A stretch of 64,000 nucleotides of DNA from Mycolicibacterium boenickei (GTDB lineage: Bacteria; Actinomycetota; Actinomycetes; Mycobacteriales; Mycobacteriaceae), in assembly GCF_010731295.1 (NCBI RefSeq), contig NZ_AP022579.1:6499938-6563937 (forward strand), given 5' to 3'. A program made the translations under genes and the position numbers. The first letter of the stretch is position 1. Each line of letters begins with the position of its first letter. Shown one piece after another: positions 45,541 through 55,252 of the stretch. The notes under the pieces are model-generated. The model made no database searches. It was not told where the DNA came from and saw only the letters and a list, made by a program, of their open reading frames with translations.

Positions 45541-47201
45541 TGCTGGACGCTTTCGCCGAGATTCTCGAGCCCGCCGATGTGCACGTGGCCCAACGGTTGA
45601 GCACCCTCGCCGAGGAAAGCACGCCGTCGGTCGTCCTGGCCCTGGCGCTGGCGGTGCGGGCCCTTCGCGGCGGCTCGGTCTGTGTCGACCTGCGGGCGGT
45701 CGCCGAACAGACCCAATTGCCGGACCTGCCCTGGCCGCAGCCCGACGAGTGGTTGGCGGCCGTGGCGGCCAGCCCGCTACTGGGCGCTCCGCCGGTGCTG
45801 CGGTTGTTCGGGGACCTGCTGTACCTCGACCGCTACTGGTTGGAGGAGCAGCAGGTCTGCGACGACGTGCTGACGTTGGTGGGTGCGCAGCCGGCCGGAT
45901 CGGCACCCGATGTGGCGCGGTTGTTCCCACCGGGGTTCGAGGAGCAGCGGGCCGCGGCGAAAGTGGCGTTGTCACAGGGGCTGACGGTGCTGACCGGTGG
46001 GCCCGGCACCGGCAAGACCACCACGGTGGCGCGGCTGTTGGCGCTGCTGGCCGAGCAGGCCGCGCTGGCCGGCCTCCCGTCGCTGCGGATCGCGCTGGCC
46101 GCGCCGACAGGTAAGGCCGCGGCCCGGCTTCAGGAGGCCGTGCAGCTTGAGGTGAACCGGCTCGACGCCGTGGACCGGGAACGGATCTCGGGCCTGCAGG
46201 CCACCACGCTGCACCGGCTGCTGGGGCCCCGCCCGGACACGTCGTCGCGGTTCCGTCACCATCGGGCGAATCGGTTGCCGCACGACGTGATCGTCGTCGA
46301 CGAGACCTCGATGGTGTCGCTGACCATGATGGCGCGACTGCTGGAGGCGGTGCGTCCGCAAACCCGGCTGCTGCTGGTCGGCGATCCCGATCAGCTGGCG
46401 TCGGTGGAAGCCGGCGCGGTGTTGGCCGATCTGGTCGAGGGGCTGGGCTCGCGTGGGGTGGCGGCCCTGCAAACCTCGCACCGGTTCGGTGAATCGATCG
46501 GCGCGCTGGCGTCAGCAATCCGGGCCGGGGACGCGTCCGGCGCGGTGGAGGTGCTGGCGGCCGGGGGCGAGCACGTCGAGTGGGTGTCCTCGGACCCGGC
46601 CGAGCGCTTGCGGGAAGTGCTTGTGCCGCATGCCCTTGCGTTGCGGCAGGCGGCGATCCTCGGGGATGCGCGCGCGGCCCTGGCCATTCTCGACGAGCAT
46701 CGGCTGTTGTGCGCGCACCGGCGCGGTCCGTTCGGTGTCGCGCAATGGAACCGCCAGGTGCAGCGGTGGCTGGCCGAGGCGACCGGTGAGCCCATGTGGG
46801 CGTCGTGGTACGTGGGGCGGCCGATCCTGGTGACCGCCAACGACTATGGGCTCAAGCTGTACAACGGCGATACCGGCGTCACCGTCGCCACCCCGGACGG
46901 CTTGCGGGCCATCGTGGGTGGGACCGCGGGTGGGTCCGCGTCGTTCGCGACCGGTCGGCTCACCGAGGTCGAGACCATGCACGCCATGACGATCCACAAG
47001 TCCCAGGGCAGCCAGGCCGACGAGGTGACCGTGCTGCTACCGCCGGAGGACTCCCGCCTGTTGACGAGGGAGCTGTTCTACACCGCGGTCACCCGGGCCA
47101 AGACGCGGGTACGCGTCGTGGGATCCGAAGCGGAGATTCGCGCGGCGATCTCCCGGCAGGCAGTCCGAGCGACCGGCCTGCGAAAGCGGCTGAAGCTCTA
47201 A
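45540..47201 (+). CDS. recD: Exodeoxyribonuclease V subunit alpha (RecD)
   Basis: 5'-3' helicase subunit of RecBCD, 553 residues. It has Walker A GGPGTGKTTTVAR (153-165), VIVVDETSMVSL (Walker B), LLVGDPDQLASVEAGAVLAD and the late motif HAMTIHKSQGSQADEVTVLL with ELFYTAVTRAKTRV. Length and motif order are normal and no frame break is present. Its ATG overlaps the recB stop (TGATG), so the complex is translated stoichiometrically. Its stop overlaps a small convergent gene by 4 bp. Confidence 0.96.
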   Translation: MLDAFAEILEPADVHVAQRLSTLAEESTPSVVLALALAVRALRGGSVCVDLRAVAEQTQLPDLPWPQPDEWLAAVAASPLLGAPPVLRLFGDLLYLDRYWLEEQQVCDDVLTLVGAQPAGSAPDVARLFPPGFEEQRAAAKVALSQGLTVLTGGPGTGKTTTVARLLALLAEQAALAGLPSLRIALAAPTGKAAARLQEAVQLEVNRLDAVDRERISGLQATTLHRLLGPRPDTSSRFRHHRANRLPHDVIVVDETSMVSLTMMARLLEAVRPQTRLLLVGDPDQLASVEAGAVLADLVEGLGSRGVAALQTSHRFGESIGALASAIRAGDASGAVEVLAAGGEHVEWVSSDPAERLREVLVPHALALRQAAILGDARAALAILDEHRLLCAHRRGPFGVAQWNRQVQRWLAEATGEPMWASWYVGRPILVTANDYGLKLYNGDTGVTVATPDGLRAIVGGTAGGSASFATGRLTEVETMHAMTIHKSQGSQADEVTVLLPPEDSRLLTRELFYTAVTRAKTRVRVVGSEAEIRAAISRQAVRATGLRKRLKL

Positions 47202-47347
47202 ACGGCGCGTCCGGCGAAAAACGCGCCGGAGATGAGGCCGATCACGATTGCCAGGGTGGGCAAGCCCATCGCGACAGCCGTGACGACGCCGGCGACCGCG
47301 CCGATGCCCAGCACCAGCAGAAGTACGCCCACAAATGCACCGACCAT
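47198..47347 (-). CDS. Small two-helix membrane protein
   Basis: A 49-residue hydrophobic protein with two membrane segments (VGAFVGVLLLVLGIGAVAGV and TLAIVIGLISGAFFAG). Similar tiny proteins occur in many mycobacteria, function unknown. I use ATG 47347, which has AGGAAAGG upstream; a longer frame to 47422 begins with an unlikely soluble segment. It is convergent with recD. Confidence 0.6.
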   Translation of the reverse strand: MVGAFVGVLLLVLGIGAVAGVVTAVAMGLPTLAIVIGLISGAFFAGRAV

Positions 47348-47507
47348 TGCACGCCCTTTCCTATGACAGCGATCACAATGTACCCCCTCGGTGGGCTGAA
47401 TCACATACGGATCACGCACCAATTCGGTTAACGATTTCGCGGCAAAATGTATAGCTGAGCTTGGTATATGCCTTGTTCAGCGGATGTCAGCGAACACGGA
47501 CGCGGCG

Positions 47508-47921
47508 CTATCCGGCACCCGAGACGCTCAGCGCCCAGAACACCAGCGCGTTGAGCGCCAGAAAGCTCAGCAACGAAATCGCGAAGGCGCGCCCCCACCA
47601 GCGTCTGGGTGCGGCGAACGGCAACACCAGGGCCCAGAACAGGCTGACCGGCACCGAGATGAGCACGCCGAAGACGATCCCGTAGCCGTGCGGATCCGTG
47701 GCCGGGTTCGTGTCGAACGCCGAACCCAGCATCGCGTAGACGATCAGCGCCCAGAACGCCGCCGCGCAGCCGCCGATGACGCCTGCGACCCAGCGGATGC
47801 CCAGCACGACTTGGTCGTGCTGGTTGAGCGGCGGCTGCACATAAGCCTGAGGTGCGAACGCCTGGGGTCCGTACCGGTCCACCCACTCGTGCGGGTATTC
47901 CTCTGGCGGTGTCTGCTCCAC
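47508..47921 (-). CDS. Hypothetical membrane protein
   Basis: Unrecognised 137-residue protein. A proline/tyrosine-rich cytoplasmic N-terminus (EEYPHEWVDRYGPQAFAPQA) is followed by three predicted membrane helices: VLGIRWVAGVIGGCAAAFWA, GIVFGVLISVPVSLFWALVL and AISLLSFLALNALVFWA. GTG 47921 has GGGGGA upstream. It lies between a lipase-like gene and the recCBD end; 160 bp on its 3' side hold no gene. Confidence 0.65.
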   Translation of the reverse strand: MEQTPPEEYPHEWVDRYGPQAFAPQAYVQPPLNQHDQVVLGIRWVAGVIGGCAAAFWALIVYAMLGSAFDTNPATDPHGYGIVFGVLISVPVSLFWALVLPFAAPRRWWGRAFAISLLSFLALNALVFWALSVSGAG

Positions 47922-47994
47922 GGCAATCCCCCGATTCGGCGTCCTTACCAGGATATGGGCGCCACGAGGGCTCGACAGGCACCGATTTCGGCCG

Positions 47995-49767
47995 TCAGAC
48001 GGTCAGCGCCACCGATTGCCCGGCCAGCGGCTCGTACACCGCGTACTGGAACAGGGCATCGAGAATCGGCTCCACCAATCCGTCCCACGGTGTGGCCTGC
48101 ACCGGATCTGTCGAGGCGAACGGCAGCACCACCGCGGTAGCGGTACCAGACGCGGTGGGAATCTCGATGCTCTCCTGCGGCGCGCCGTACACGCCGGTTT
48201 CGGTGCCGTTGTACATGTCGTTGATCCAGCCGGCCGAGATCGTCTTGACCGCATCGACGTTCTGCGGTTGCGAGAAGCCGGCGATGAGGTACTCGGCGAA
48301 CTGCAGGATGGGGTTGGCCCCCTGCAGTCCGTCGATGTGACGTCCGCCGACCAGCATCACGCCGTTGAACTCGCCGGGCCGCGCGGCCTGCAGTTCCTGG
48401 CCCACCGTCCCGTTGCGGTTCCACACATAGGGCTCGGACGAAATGAGCAGCACCGGACGGTAATTGGCACCGGTCAGCTGGTTCAGCGCGTCGGGCATGT
48501 CATTGTGGGTGTCCACCGCGTCGAGCAGCACCACCCCGGCCAGGTCGTCGACCGCGCCGTTGTCGACCATGCGGCCGGCGGCGCCGGTGACCAGCATTCC
48601 GCCCAGGGAATGCCCGACCAGCACGAACTTGGACGGCAGTGTGACGGGGTGGCCCGCCGCCGCGCTGGCGCTCGCGGTCAGTTCGGGCCGGTCGTCGGCG
48701 AACAGGTCCGCGACGGACTGCTGCATCGGTTCCCCGCCGATCCATTCTCCGTTGGTGTCGAAGAGGTTTGACGACAACGTCGGTACCACGACGATGCTGT
48801 TGGTCTCCTCGGCCAGGTACGCCGCGGTGTAGCTGTACATCGGCCCCGTCGCCATGAACCCGTGCTGCAGATAGATGACGCCGGTGGCCGAGTCCGGGTC
48901 CTCCGGGAAGTACCAGTCCGCGCGCACGGTCTGGTTGGTCCCCGGCATGTCCAGCGTCGAGGTGCGGACGGTGACGTTGCTGCCCGGCGGGAGCACCGGT
49001 GGCCCGGAGAACACCTGCAACGCAGCGCCGACCACATTGAACACCAGCGAGCCGACGATGTTCACCAACGGCGCGGTCCGCGGCGCGGTGACCGGGGTGC
49101 CGACGGTGGCGGCGGCCAGTTGGGCGATCGGCCGCGTCACCGGTTGATCGACAACGGTTTTCGCCGCCCGATCGGTGAGGCCGGTGAGCAGGGCGCGTCC
49201 GTCGGTGGCGATGCGGTCGACGACGGCGTTCACCTGCGCCGGCGGCGCCTTCTGATCGACGCGGTGGGTGACGGCGTCGATCGCCTCGGCGATGTCGGGT
49301 GCCGCCGTCTCGGCCATGGTGGCGTCGGCGACCGCAGGCGGCTCGGGGGTGTCACGTTTCGTCGTGGCCTTGGGTCGTGTAAGTGGTTGCGCCGAGCGGA
49401 TGTTCGGCACCCGGTCGGCAACCTCGGTCAGTGCGGTGCGTACCTGGGTCCGGAGGTCGTCGACCGCGTCGCGGACCTCGGAGGGCTTCGGCAGAGACTT
49501 CGGCACGGACAGCCGCGGGCGCTGACCCACCGGCGCATCGTCGGCCCGCCGCGGCTCTTGCTTGCGCGGGCCGAAGCGGGTCGGCTTGTCCCGGTGCTTC
49601 GTCGGCTTGTCAGAGTCGTTGGTGGACTGCGTGGTTGACTTCTCGCGGCCGGGGTCGGCATGAGCCGTCGACACCGCGCCCGCGATCAACCCCATCCACA
49701 GGGCGAGAACCACAACGCCCCACCCCATTGCCGTGAACACATGAATTGCCCGCCCCCGTTTGGTCAC
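47995..49767 (-). CDS. Exported alpha/beta hydrolase (lipase/esterase-like)
   Basis: A 590-residue secreted or membrane-anchored hydrolase. An N-terminal signal (VFTAMGWGVVVLALWMGLIA, cleavage near AHADPG) leads into about 200 residues of charged, proline-rich sequence, then an alpha/beta-hydrolase domain: YLQHGFMATGPMYSY (oxyanion), LVGHSLGGMLVTG with nucleophile Ser near residue 385, LLDAVDTHND and GGRHIDGLQ (probable His). The mature domain resembles triacylglycerol-lipase-like proteins of mycobacteria. It is divergent from the TetR gene across 70 bp. Confidence 0.8.
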   Translation of the reverse strand: MTKRGRAIHVFTAMGWGVVVLALWMGLIAGAVSTAHADPGREKSTTQSTNDSDKPTKHRDKPTRFGPRKQEPRRADDAPVGQRPRLSVPKSLPKPSEVRDAVDDLRTQVRTALTEVADRVPNIRSAQPLTRPKATTKRDTPEPPAVADATMAETAAPDIAEAIDAVTHRVDQKAPPAQVNAVVDRIATDGRALLTGLTDRAAKTVVDQPVTRPIAQLAAATVGTPVTAPRTAPLVNIVGSLVFNVVGAALQVFSGPPVLPPGSNVTVRTSTLDMPGTNQTVRADWYFPEDPDSATGVIYLQHGFMATGPMYSYTAAYLAEETNSIVVVPTLSSNLFDTNGEWIGGEPMQQSVADLFADDRPELTASASAAAGHPVTLPSKFVLVGHSLGGMLVTGAAGRMVDNGAVDDLAGVVLLDAVDTHNDMPDALNQLTGANYRPVLLISSEPYVWNRNGTVGQELQAARPGEFNGVMLVGGRHIDGLQGANPILQFAEYLIAGFSQPQNVDAVKTISAGWINDMYNGTETGVYGAPQESIEIPTASGTATAVVLPFASTDPVQATPWDGLVEPILDALFQYAVYEPLAGQSVALTV

Positions 49768-49837
49768 TCAGGCACGCTAACCGGCCTCACCGCCCGTTCG
49801 CAGGAAAATGCACAAATCCGTTTAAATGTTTCTTTAA

Positions 49838-50556
49838 GTGCTCACAGTCCCCGGTGCATCGCCACGCGTCCGTCATACTGAAACCCCATTACGCAGCGAA
49901 TCAGGACAGTCGATTGTCAGCACCAGAACGCCGACCCGGGGACGTCCGGTTGGTGGCGGCAACACCGCCGAGCAGTCCCGCGAGGTGTTGATGGATGCCG
50001 CCGAGCACCTTTTCGTCACCCGCGGGTACCGCGCCTCGACCATGGAGGTCATCGCCCACGAGGCCGGCTATTCACGCACCGCGATCTACCGGCAGTTCGC
50101 CAACCGCAACGAGCTGATCGCGGCCATGGTGCAGCGCACCACCCAGCGGCACATGGCGTCGATCCTCACCCGGATACCCGAGGGCGCCGGTCCCGTCGAT
50201 CTGCTCGTCGAGAGTCTGGTCATCGTCGCGACCGAGCTGGTGGCCGACCCGCTGCTCAACACGATCGCCGACCAAACCTCCGAAGGCACGATCGCATCGT
50301 TGATCGCCGGTGATTCGGACCTGACCGAGTTGGTGCAGACCACCATCGAGGCCATGATCGCCGACGATGCCGGTCAGTTCCGGCCCGGCCTGCACGCACA
50401 TGACCTGGCGCAGTTCATCATTGCGACGGCGCTGGGGTTCCTGGTGAAAGCGGTGCCCGGCATGGCCGACCCGCCGTGGCGCGCAGCTACATCGAGACGT
50501 TCATCCTGCCGGCCGTCGTGAAGAAACCCCCGCCGCCGCGTCAGGTGTTCCCCTAG
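49838..50556 (+). CDS. TetR family transcriptional regulator, C-terminal frame break
   Basis: TetR-type regulator. The helix-turn-helix is DAAEHLFVTRGYRASTMEVI with EAGYSRTAIYRQFANRNELI, followed by a helical ligand domain. Near 50475 the frame shifts: the observed frame ends at 50521 with an atypical WRAATSRRSS tail, whereas the next frame continues VARSYIETFILPAVVKK to 50556, a natural TetR end. One lost base explains this. The start is weak: GTG 49838 is the only in-frame candidate before the TRGRPVGGGNTAEQ segment. It is divergent from the lipase-like gene and may control it. Confidence 0.75.
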
Positions 50557-50566
50557 CCGCCGACCG

Positions 50567-51766
50567 TCATTCCCGTTCTCCGCCATAGGCACTGGCATCC
50601 TCCAGGATGGATTGCAGCTTGTCCGCGGGACCTGAGCCATGGCCTTCGCGCTCCTCCAGACGCAGGTCCGGAGCGCTGGTGTTCTTGTCCCCCAACGGCA
50701 ATCCGTCGGGCCCCACCGGACCGAGGATCTGCGCGGGATTCGGCGCGCGCGGATCGGCCACTTGCAGTGGACCATCGCCGGGGCCCGGTTGTGCACCTGG
50801 CGGAGCCGGCGGTGGCGGCGGCGCTGCAGGCAGGTTCTCGCCGGGCAGCGACGGCAACGGCGGTGTCTCGGTTCCAGACTGCCCGTCAGGTGCCAGTGGC
50901 GGCAGTTGCGGTGCCCCGCCCTGCCCGATCGGCGGCAGGGCAGGCGCGGCGCCAGGTCCCTGCGGTGGCGGAGGTGGAGCTTGGCCTTGCCCGGGGGCCT
51001 GACCCGGGCCTTCGCCCGGACCGTCCCCCTGGCCGATGCCCTGCCCCGGCGGGGGCGGCAGAGCCGGCGGCGGTGGCGGCGGTTCGGGCGTCACGACGGC
51101 GGGTCCGGTCGGCGGAGGTGGAGGCGGGGCGTGCATGGCGGCCAGTTTGCGTTCCAGCCGCGGCTTGGCATCGGCACGCACTGCCCGTCGCTCGTCATTG
51201 GGATCGGTGTTGTACAGGAAGCACCCGTCGGGAGCGTCCTTGACCACGGCCAGCGCGTCGTTGTAGAGCCGGTCGGCATCTTTGGGGCGGCCGGACCGCA
51301 CGGCCAGGTCGGCCAGCGTTTCCCGGACCAGTTCGAGATTGATCCGCACCGGGCAGGAGTCGGCGCCGTCGAAGCTCTCCAGTGCCTCGCTGAACCGCTT
51401 CTCCGCGTCGTCGAGTTTGCCTTCCAGCACCAGCAGATCGCCTTCGGCGAACGCGATGCTGCCGGCTTCGATCACCCCGAACTTCTTCAGTTTGTCGACA
51501 TCGATCCGCAGCGCCTCGATGTCGTGCCGGTTGAACGAGTCGACGGCGGAGTTCCCGACCACCACCACCGAGATCAGCCCGGCGACGACGACCGCCAGTA
51601 GTGCGGCGACGGGCACGGTGTAGAGGAACAGCCTGCGGCGCAGTCGAAGCCGCCGCTGCGACGGGTTGAACCACGCCACCGTGCGACGGCGGGCGAGCTG
51701 CAGGAAGTGACGCAGGAACGGAATGATCTGGCCCAGTATCTGGTTCGGCTTCTGACGCAACATCAT
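50567..51766 (-). CDS. TPR-like, proline-rich membrane protein (BatC-like position)
   Basis: A 399-residue protein at the end of the MoxR/Bat-type operon. A basic N-terminus and one membrane helix (LFLYTVPVAALLAVVVAGLI, about 50-75) are followed by TPR-like repeats (EGDLLVLEGKLDDAEKRFSE and GRPKDADRLYNDALAVVK) and then about 150 residues rich in Pro, Gly and Gln. TPR proteins occupy this position (BatC) in Bat operons; the proline-rich tail is unusual. ATG 51766 overlaps the preceding stop. Confidence 0.7.
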   Translation of the reverse strand: MMLRQKPNQILGQIIPFLRHFLQLARRRTVAWFNPSQRRLRLRRRLFLYTVPVAALLAVVVAGLISVVVVGNSAVDSFNRHDIEALRIDVDKLKKFGVIEAGSIAFAEGDLLVLEGKLDDAEKRFSEALESFDGADSCPVRINLELVRETLADLAVRSGRPKDADRLYNDALAVVKDAPDGCFLYNTDPNDERRAVRADAKPRLERKLAAMHAPPPPPPTGPAVVTPEPPPPPPALPPPPGQGIGQGDGPGEGPGQAPGQGQAPPPPPQGPGAAPALPPIGQGGAPQLPPLAPDGQSGTETPPLPSLPGENLPAAPPPPPAPPGAQPGPGDGPLQVADPRAPNPAQILGPVGPDGLPLGDKNTSAPDLRLEEREGHGSGPADKLQSILEDASAYGGERE

Positions 51767-52838
51767 TGGGCCACCACGTCCTCGGCGGTGAGGTCGCGCC
51801 GCGACAAGCGGTTGCGCCGCACCTCGCGAACCATCAACACCGCCTCGATGGACAACAGGGCGGCGCTGATCAACGCGAACACCCAGTACCACTCGGTGCG
51901 TCCGACGAGCGGATCCTGGTCACCGCTGATCTCGCCGCCGTCGACCAGTCCGCCCGAGGCGACCGGTGGCAGCACCGGCACGATGTCCTGACCGGCCTCA
52001 CGGTGAAAGTATCTGACGCCGAAGCTCTTCGCGATTTCCTGCAGCCAGACCTCCTCGAGTCCGGAGCGGATGATCGCGCCGGTGTTCGGATCACCGAGGT
52101 AGTTTTTGTGCCCGTTGGCGTAGCTGTGCGGAATCGGCCCTCCGGCCGGGGTGCCGTAGCCCAGCACTGCCCCGCCCTTGAACAGATCCTCGGAGATGTC
52201 GAAGGTGCCCGCTTTGACCTGGTCGCCCTTGATGCCGTCACCGAAATAGAACACCAGGCTCTTCGACTCGGGTAGGCCTTCTTCGCCGCCTCGAGTTGTT
52301 GGCGCAGCAGATCATTGGCCGCCACCGGGTCGATGAAGTTGAAGGAGTCGTAGGGCGTCAGGGAGTACGCGGACAGGTTCTTGGTGTAGGCCTCGAAGCT
52401 GTCGGTGTCGGGCGACAGCGGCCAGTTGACCTTGGCCTTGCTGGCGAATCCGATCAGGCCGAACCGGGCCGTTCGGTACTTCTCCATCAGCGCGGCGATG
52501 TCGGCGCGGATGCCCTCCATGCGCGCCTGCCCGTTGCCGTAGTCGGGTATCCGCGAGGTCACCGATCGGTCGACGACGAAGAACACGTTGATGTCGGAGA
52601 CCGCGCCGCCGGCGGCGGAGGCCTTGCGATCGCCGTCGTCGGCGATACCTGGCCGAAACGCCGCGAGCACCAACAGCAGCGCGGCGAATGTCAGTCCGAG
52701 CCAGCGCAGTACGACGGGCCGGTAGCGGCCCGGCGTGGTGCGGACCAGCAGCTGATAGAGGGTGAACACCCGCACGGCCACGATCAGGAAGGCCAGAATC
52801 GCGAGCAGGTAGGCAGGCAGGACCGGGGCGAAGTTCAT
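51763..52838 (-). CDS. von Willebrand factor A-like membrane protein (BatB-like), frame break
   Basis: Integral membrane protein with a VWA-like domain, about 358 residues after repair. N-terminal helices (LLAILAFLIVAVRVFTLYQL and WLGLTFAALLLVLAAF) precede INVFFVVDRSVTSRIPDY, a near-MIDAS pattern (D-x-S-x-T), and a C-terminal helix (WYWVFALISAALLSIEAVLM). Near 52271 the frame changes from AKKAYP to ESKSLVFYFGDG; one missing base in a G-run (plus strand) accounts for it. ATGA overlap with the preceding gene and 4-bp overlap with the next indicate tight coupling. Confidence 0.75.
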
Positions 52839-53916
52839 CGGCGCAGCACCCCCAGCCCGACGGACAGCGCCAACGCCGCCACGACCGCGATGGCCAAGGG
52901 CACCGTGGGGATGTCGAAGTAGCGCTTCGAGTCCTGGTTGATCCCGAGGTACCGCGGCGCAGGCGGGTTCTGGTTGATCTTGTCGAGGGCGCCGTTGAGG
53001 ATGTCGTTGGCGCCGCCCGAGGATCCGGTGCCTGCCGGGTTGTAGAGCGAGAAGTTCCCCTTGGTGGCGTCGGTCAGTGCACGCAGGGAATCGTTGCCGG
53101 ACTGGCTGATCTGTTGGACGTCGGCCCGCGAGATCGCGTTGATCTGGATCCCTTCACGCTGCGCGATGGCCAGCACCTGAGATTGGTCGTAGAGGGACGG
53201 CCGTTTCTCGTCGTCGGCGCGGAACTTGCTGTAGCCGATGTAGACGAGCTGGCGGCGGTGGGACCCGCTGCTGGGCCCGAATCCCGCCAGGCACATGGCG
53301 AGGTGTCTTCGAGGCTCGGCGCGTAGTCGACGTACTTGACGGGACGGGAGAACGCCTCGAGGCCGGCGGCCAGTTCGAGTTTCTGTTCCACCGGCACGTT
53401 CTGGTGGGTGTCGAGTTTGTGCTGAATCCCGGCCAGGCCGGCGAAGTAGCGCATCCGCTGCTCGGCGAAGGCGTTGTCCCGGGTGATCGGCAGCGCACGC
53501 AGGTTCTGTGAGGTGATGCCGAACGAGGTGCTGGTGGCGTCCTTGGCCTTCCCGGCCCAGTAGTTCAGGAAATCAGCGGTGGTCGGGTCGTTGACGGGCT
53601 GGCCGACACACAACATGACGTCGCGGGGGTAGGCCGCGTCGTAGCCGTCGTCGGCCGATGCGAGCTTGGCAGGCCGGGCAGCGGCGACGAGGGCGCCCAG
53701 GAAGGCGATGGCCACCATCGATCCCACGACAGCCATCGAGATCAGGTAGATGCGCTGGACCCGGGCGAATTCGGGCAGCCGCGTCAGGCGGCTCACGTTG
53801 GCCAGTGGTCGCATCCGGCGCTGTACCTTGGCCACCGGCAGGCGCCAGGCGATGGCCACGGCGATGGCAAGGCCCAGCACGCCGAGGATGAGCAGCCAGC
53901 TCCATCTCAGGTCCAT
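52835..53916 (-). CDS. von Willebrand factor A-like membrane protein (BatA-like), frame break
   Basis: Membrane protein of about 360 residues after repair, with helices near the start (WSWLLILGVLGLAIAVAIAW and IYLISMAVVGSMVAIAFLGA) and at the end (PLAIAVVAALALSVGLGVL). The core is VWA-like (RQLVYIGYSKFRADDEKRPS, VLAIAQREGIQINAIS), but the expected DxSxS site reads DVMLCVGQPVND, so metal binding looks lost. Near 53301 the frame shifts between YVDYAPSLEDT and AMCLAGFGP; one missing base explains it. It overlaps both neighbours. Confidence 0.72.
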
Positions 53917-54383
53917 GCGTGGATCAACTCCTCGGCCGAGCGTCCCAAAGCCAGTACGTCAGCGCGGGATTCGGGATTGAACTGCGCGTCCTGCAGGAGC
54001 GTCAGCAGCGGGACGGCGTCGGAAAGCTCGCTCTGGGCGAGGTGTTCGGTCAGCAGGTTCTTGGCGTACACCCCGGTGCGCAGGTACAGGAAGCTGCGCA
54101 GGGTGTGGTTGTAGGCAGTGGCCGCGCCTTCGCGCGACAGCTCGCGCCGGCCGTAGCGCGCGGTCGTCTCTTCGATGGCACGGGTGAACCGGCGCCGGGT
54201 CAGGTTGGCGTGCCAGTCGCGAAGGACGGGGATGGTCCGCAGCCGGTGCGGCGGCAGGGTCCAGATCACGACGCCGGCGCACCAGGCCACCAGCGCCACG
54301 ATGATCACGGCGGCCAGCACCAGCCACCATCCGGACGGGGCGAGCGGTCCGCCGATGAACCTCAGCAGGTCATCACCGGGCAT
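53907..54383 (-). CDS. DUF4381-like membrane protein of the MoxR/Bat operon
   Basis: A 158-residue protein with one membrane helix (GWWLVLAAVIIVALVAWCAG, about 18-40), then a charged helical cytoplasmic domain (RRRFTRAIEETTARYGRREL, TAYNHTLRSFLYLRTGVYAK). Length, the PLAPSGWW entry to the helix and the gene order (between DUF58 and the VWA genes) fit DUF4381 proteins. It overlaps the DUF58 gene by 11 bp and the next by 10 bp. Confidence 0.68.
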   Translation of the reverse strand: MPGDDLLRFIGGPLAPSGWWLVLAAVIIVALVAWCAGVVIWTLPPHRLRTIPVLRDWHANLTRRRFTRAIEETTARYGRRELSREGAATAYNHTLRSFLYLRTGVYAKNLLTEHLAQSELSDAVPLLTLLQDAQFNPESRADVLALGRSAEELIHAWT

Positions 54384-55245
54384 TGCTGTACACCTCCGTC
54401 AGGTGCGTGATCCGGTTGCGGACTTCGACGCTGCCGCCGATCCGGACGAAGGGCACCGCCATGCGTTCGAAGAACCGGTCGAGCTCGACCATCCGCTGCT
54501 GCTCGGCTCGGCGGTAGGCGTCGACCACGGCCCGGCCCAGAGTGGTGCCGTCGGGGACGAACCGTCCGGTGCCCACGTCGTAGCCGTCCATCTCCCCCTG
54601 GTCCGCTCCGACGGCGGGCATGTCCGAGATCGCCACCCACAGCAGCTCGTGGCGCCCGGCCAGTCGCTTGACGGCTTCCTCAAGTTCGGCGGAGATCTCC
54701 GGCTCATCGGCGATGACGACCATCAACAGCCGTGAACGATGGCTGTGCGCGACGTAGTTCAGCTGGGTGATGACGCGGCTTTCCCCGACGTCGCCGACGC
54801 TGTGCGACACCAGCTGCTCGAGCATGCCCTCAATGTGGTTCTCCCCCTTGCGGCTTCGCACTGTGACGCTGCCGCGGGCGTCCCCGTACACCATGCCGAG
54901 CTCATCGGAACGGCTCATGCTGATCATCCCGATGACACCGGCCACCACGCCGGCGACGTCGCGTTTGAACTCGCCGCTGGGCGCCAGCGCCGACATGTTC
55001 CGTCCCGTGTCGCAGACCACCAGGATCTTGTGGTGCTTCTCGGTGACGAACTTGGTGACCAGGGTGTCGCTGGAGCGCGCCGAGGCCTTCCAGTTGATGT
55101 CGCGGATGTCGTCGCCGGGCACGTACGGACGCAGGTCGTCGAACTCCAGCGTCCGGGTGTGCAGCAACGCGTGCTTGCCTCCTTGCAGCATGCTGCGGCT
55201 GACGTTGCCGAAGAACTGCCGCGAACGGTTGAGGTGCCTACCCAT
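54373..55245 (-). CDS. DUF58 domain-containing protein
   Basis: Soluble DUF58 protein, 290 residues, the usual partner of MoxR ATPases. The signature RPYVPGDDIRDINWKASARS is at about 39-58, followed by a VWA-like core (ILVVCDTGRNMSALAPSGEF with D-x-G-x-N in place of MIDAS). DUF58 proteins are thought to be substrates or adaptors of MoxR. It starts 7 bp after moxR. Confidence 0.92.
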   Translation of the reverse strand: MGRHLNRSRQFFGNVSRSMLQGGKHALLHTRTLEFDDLRPYVPGDDIRDINWKASARSSDTLVTKFVTEKHHKILVVCDTGRNMSALAPSGEFKRDVAGVVAGVIGMISMSRSDELGMVYGDARGSVTVRSRKGENHIEGMLEQLVSHSVGDVGESRVITQLNYVAHSHRSRLLMVVIADEPEISAELEEAVKRLAGRHELLWVAISDMPAVGADQGEMDGYDVGTGRFVPDGTTLGRAVVDAYRRAEQQRMVELDRFFERMAVPFVRIGGSVEVRNRITHLTEVYSNAR

Positions 55246-55252
55246 CGCCGGA

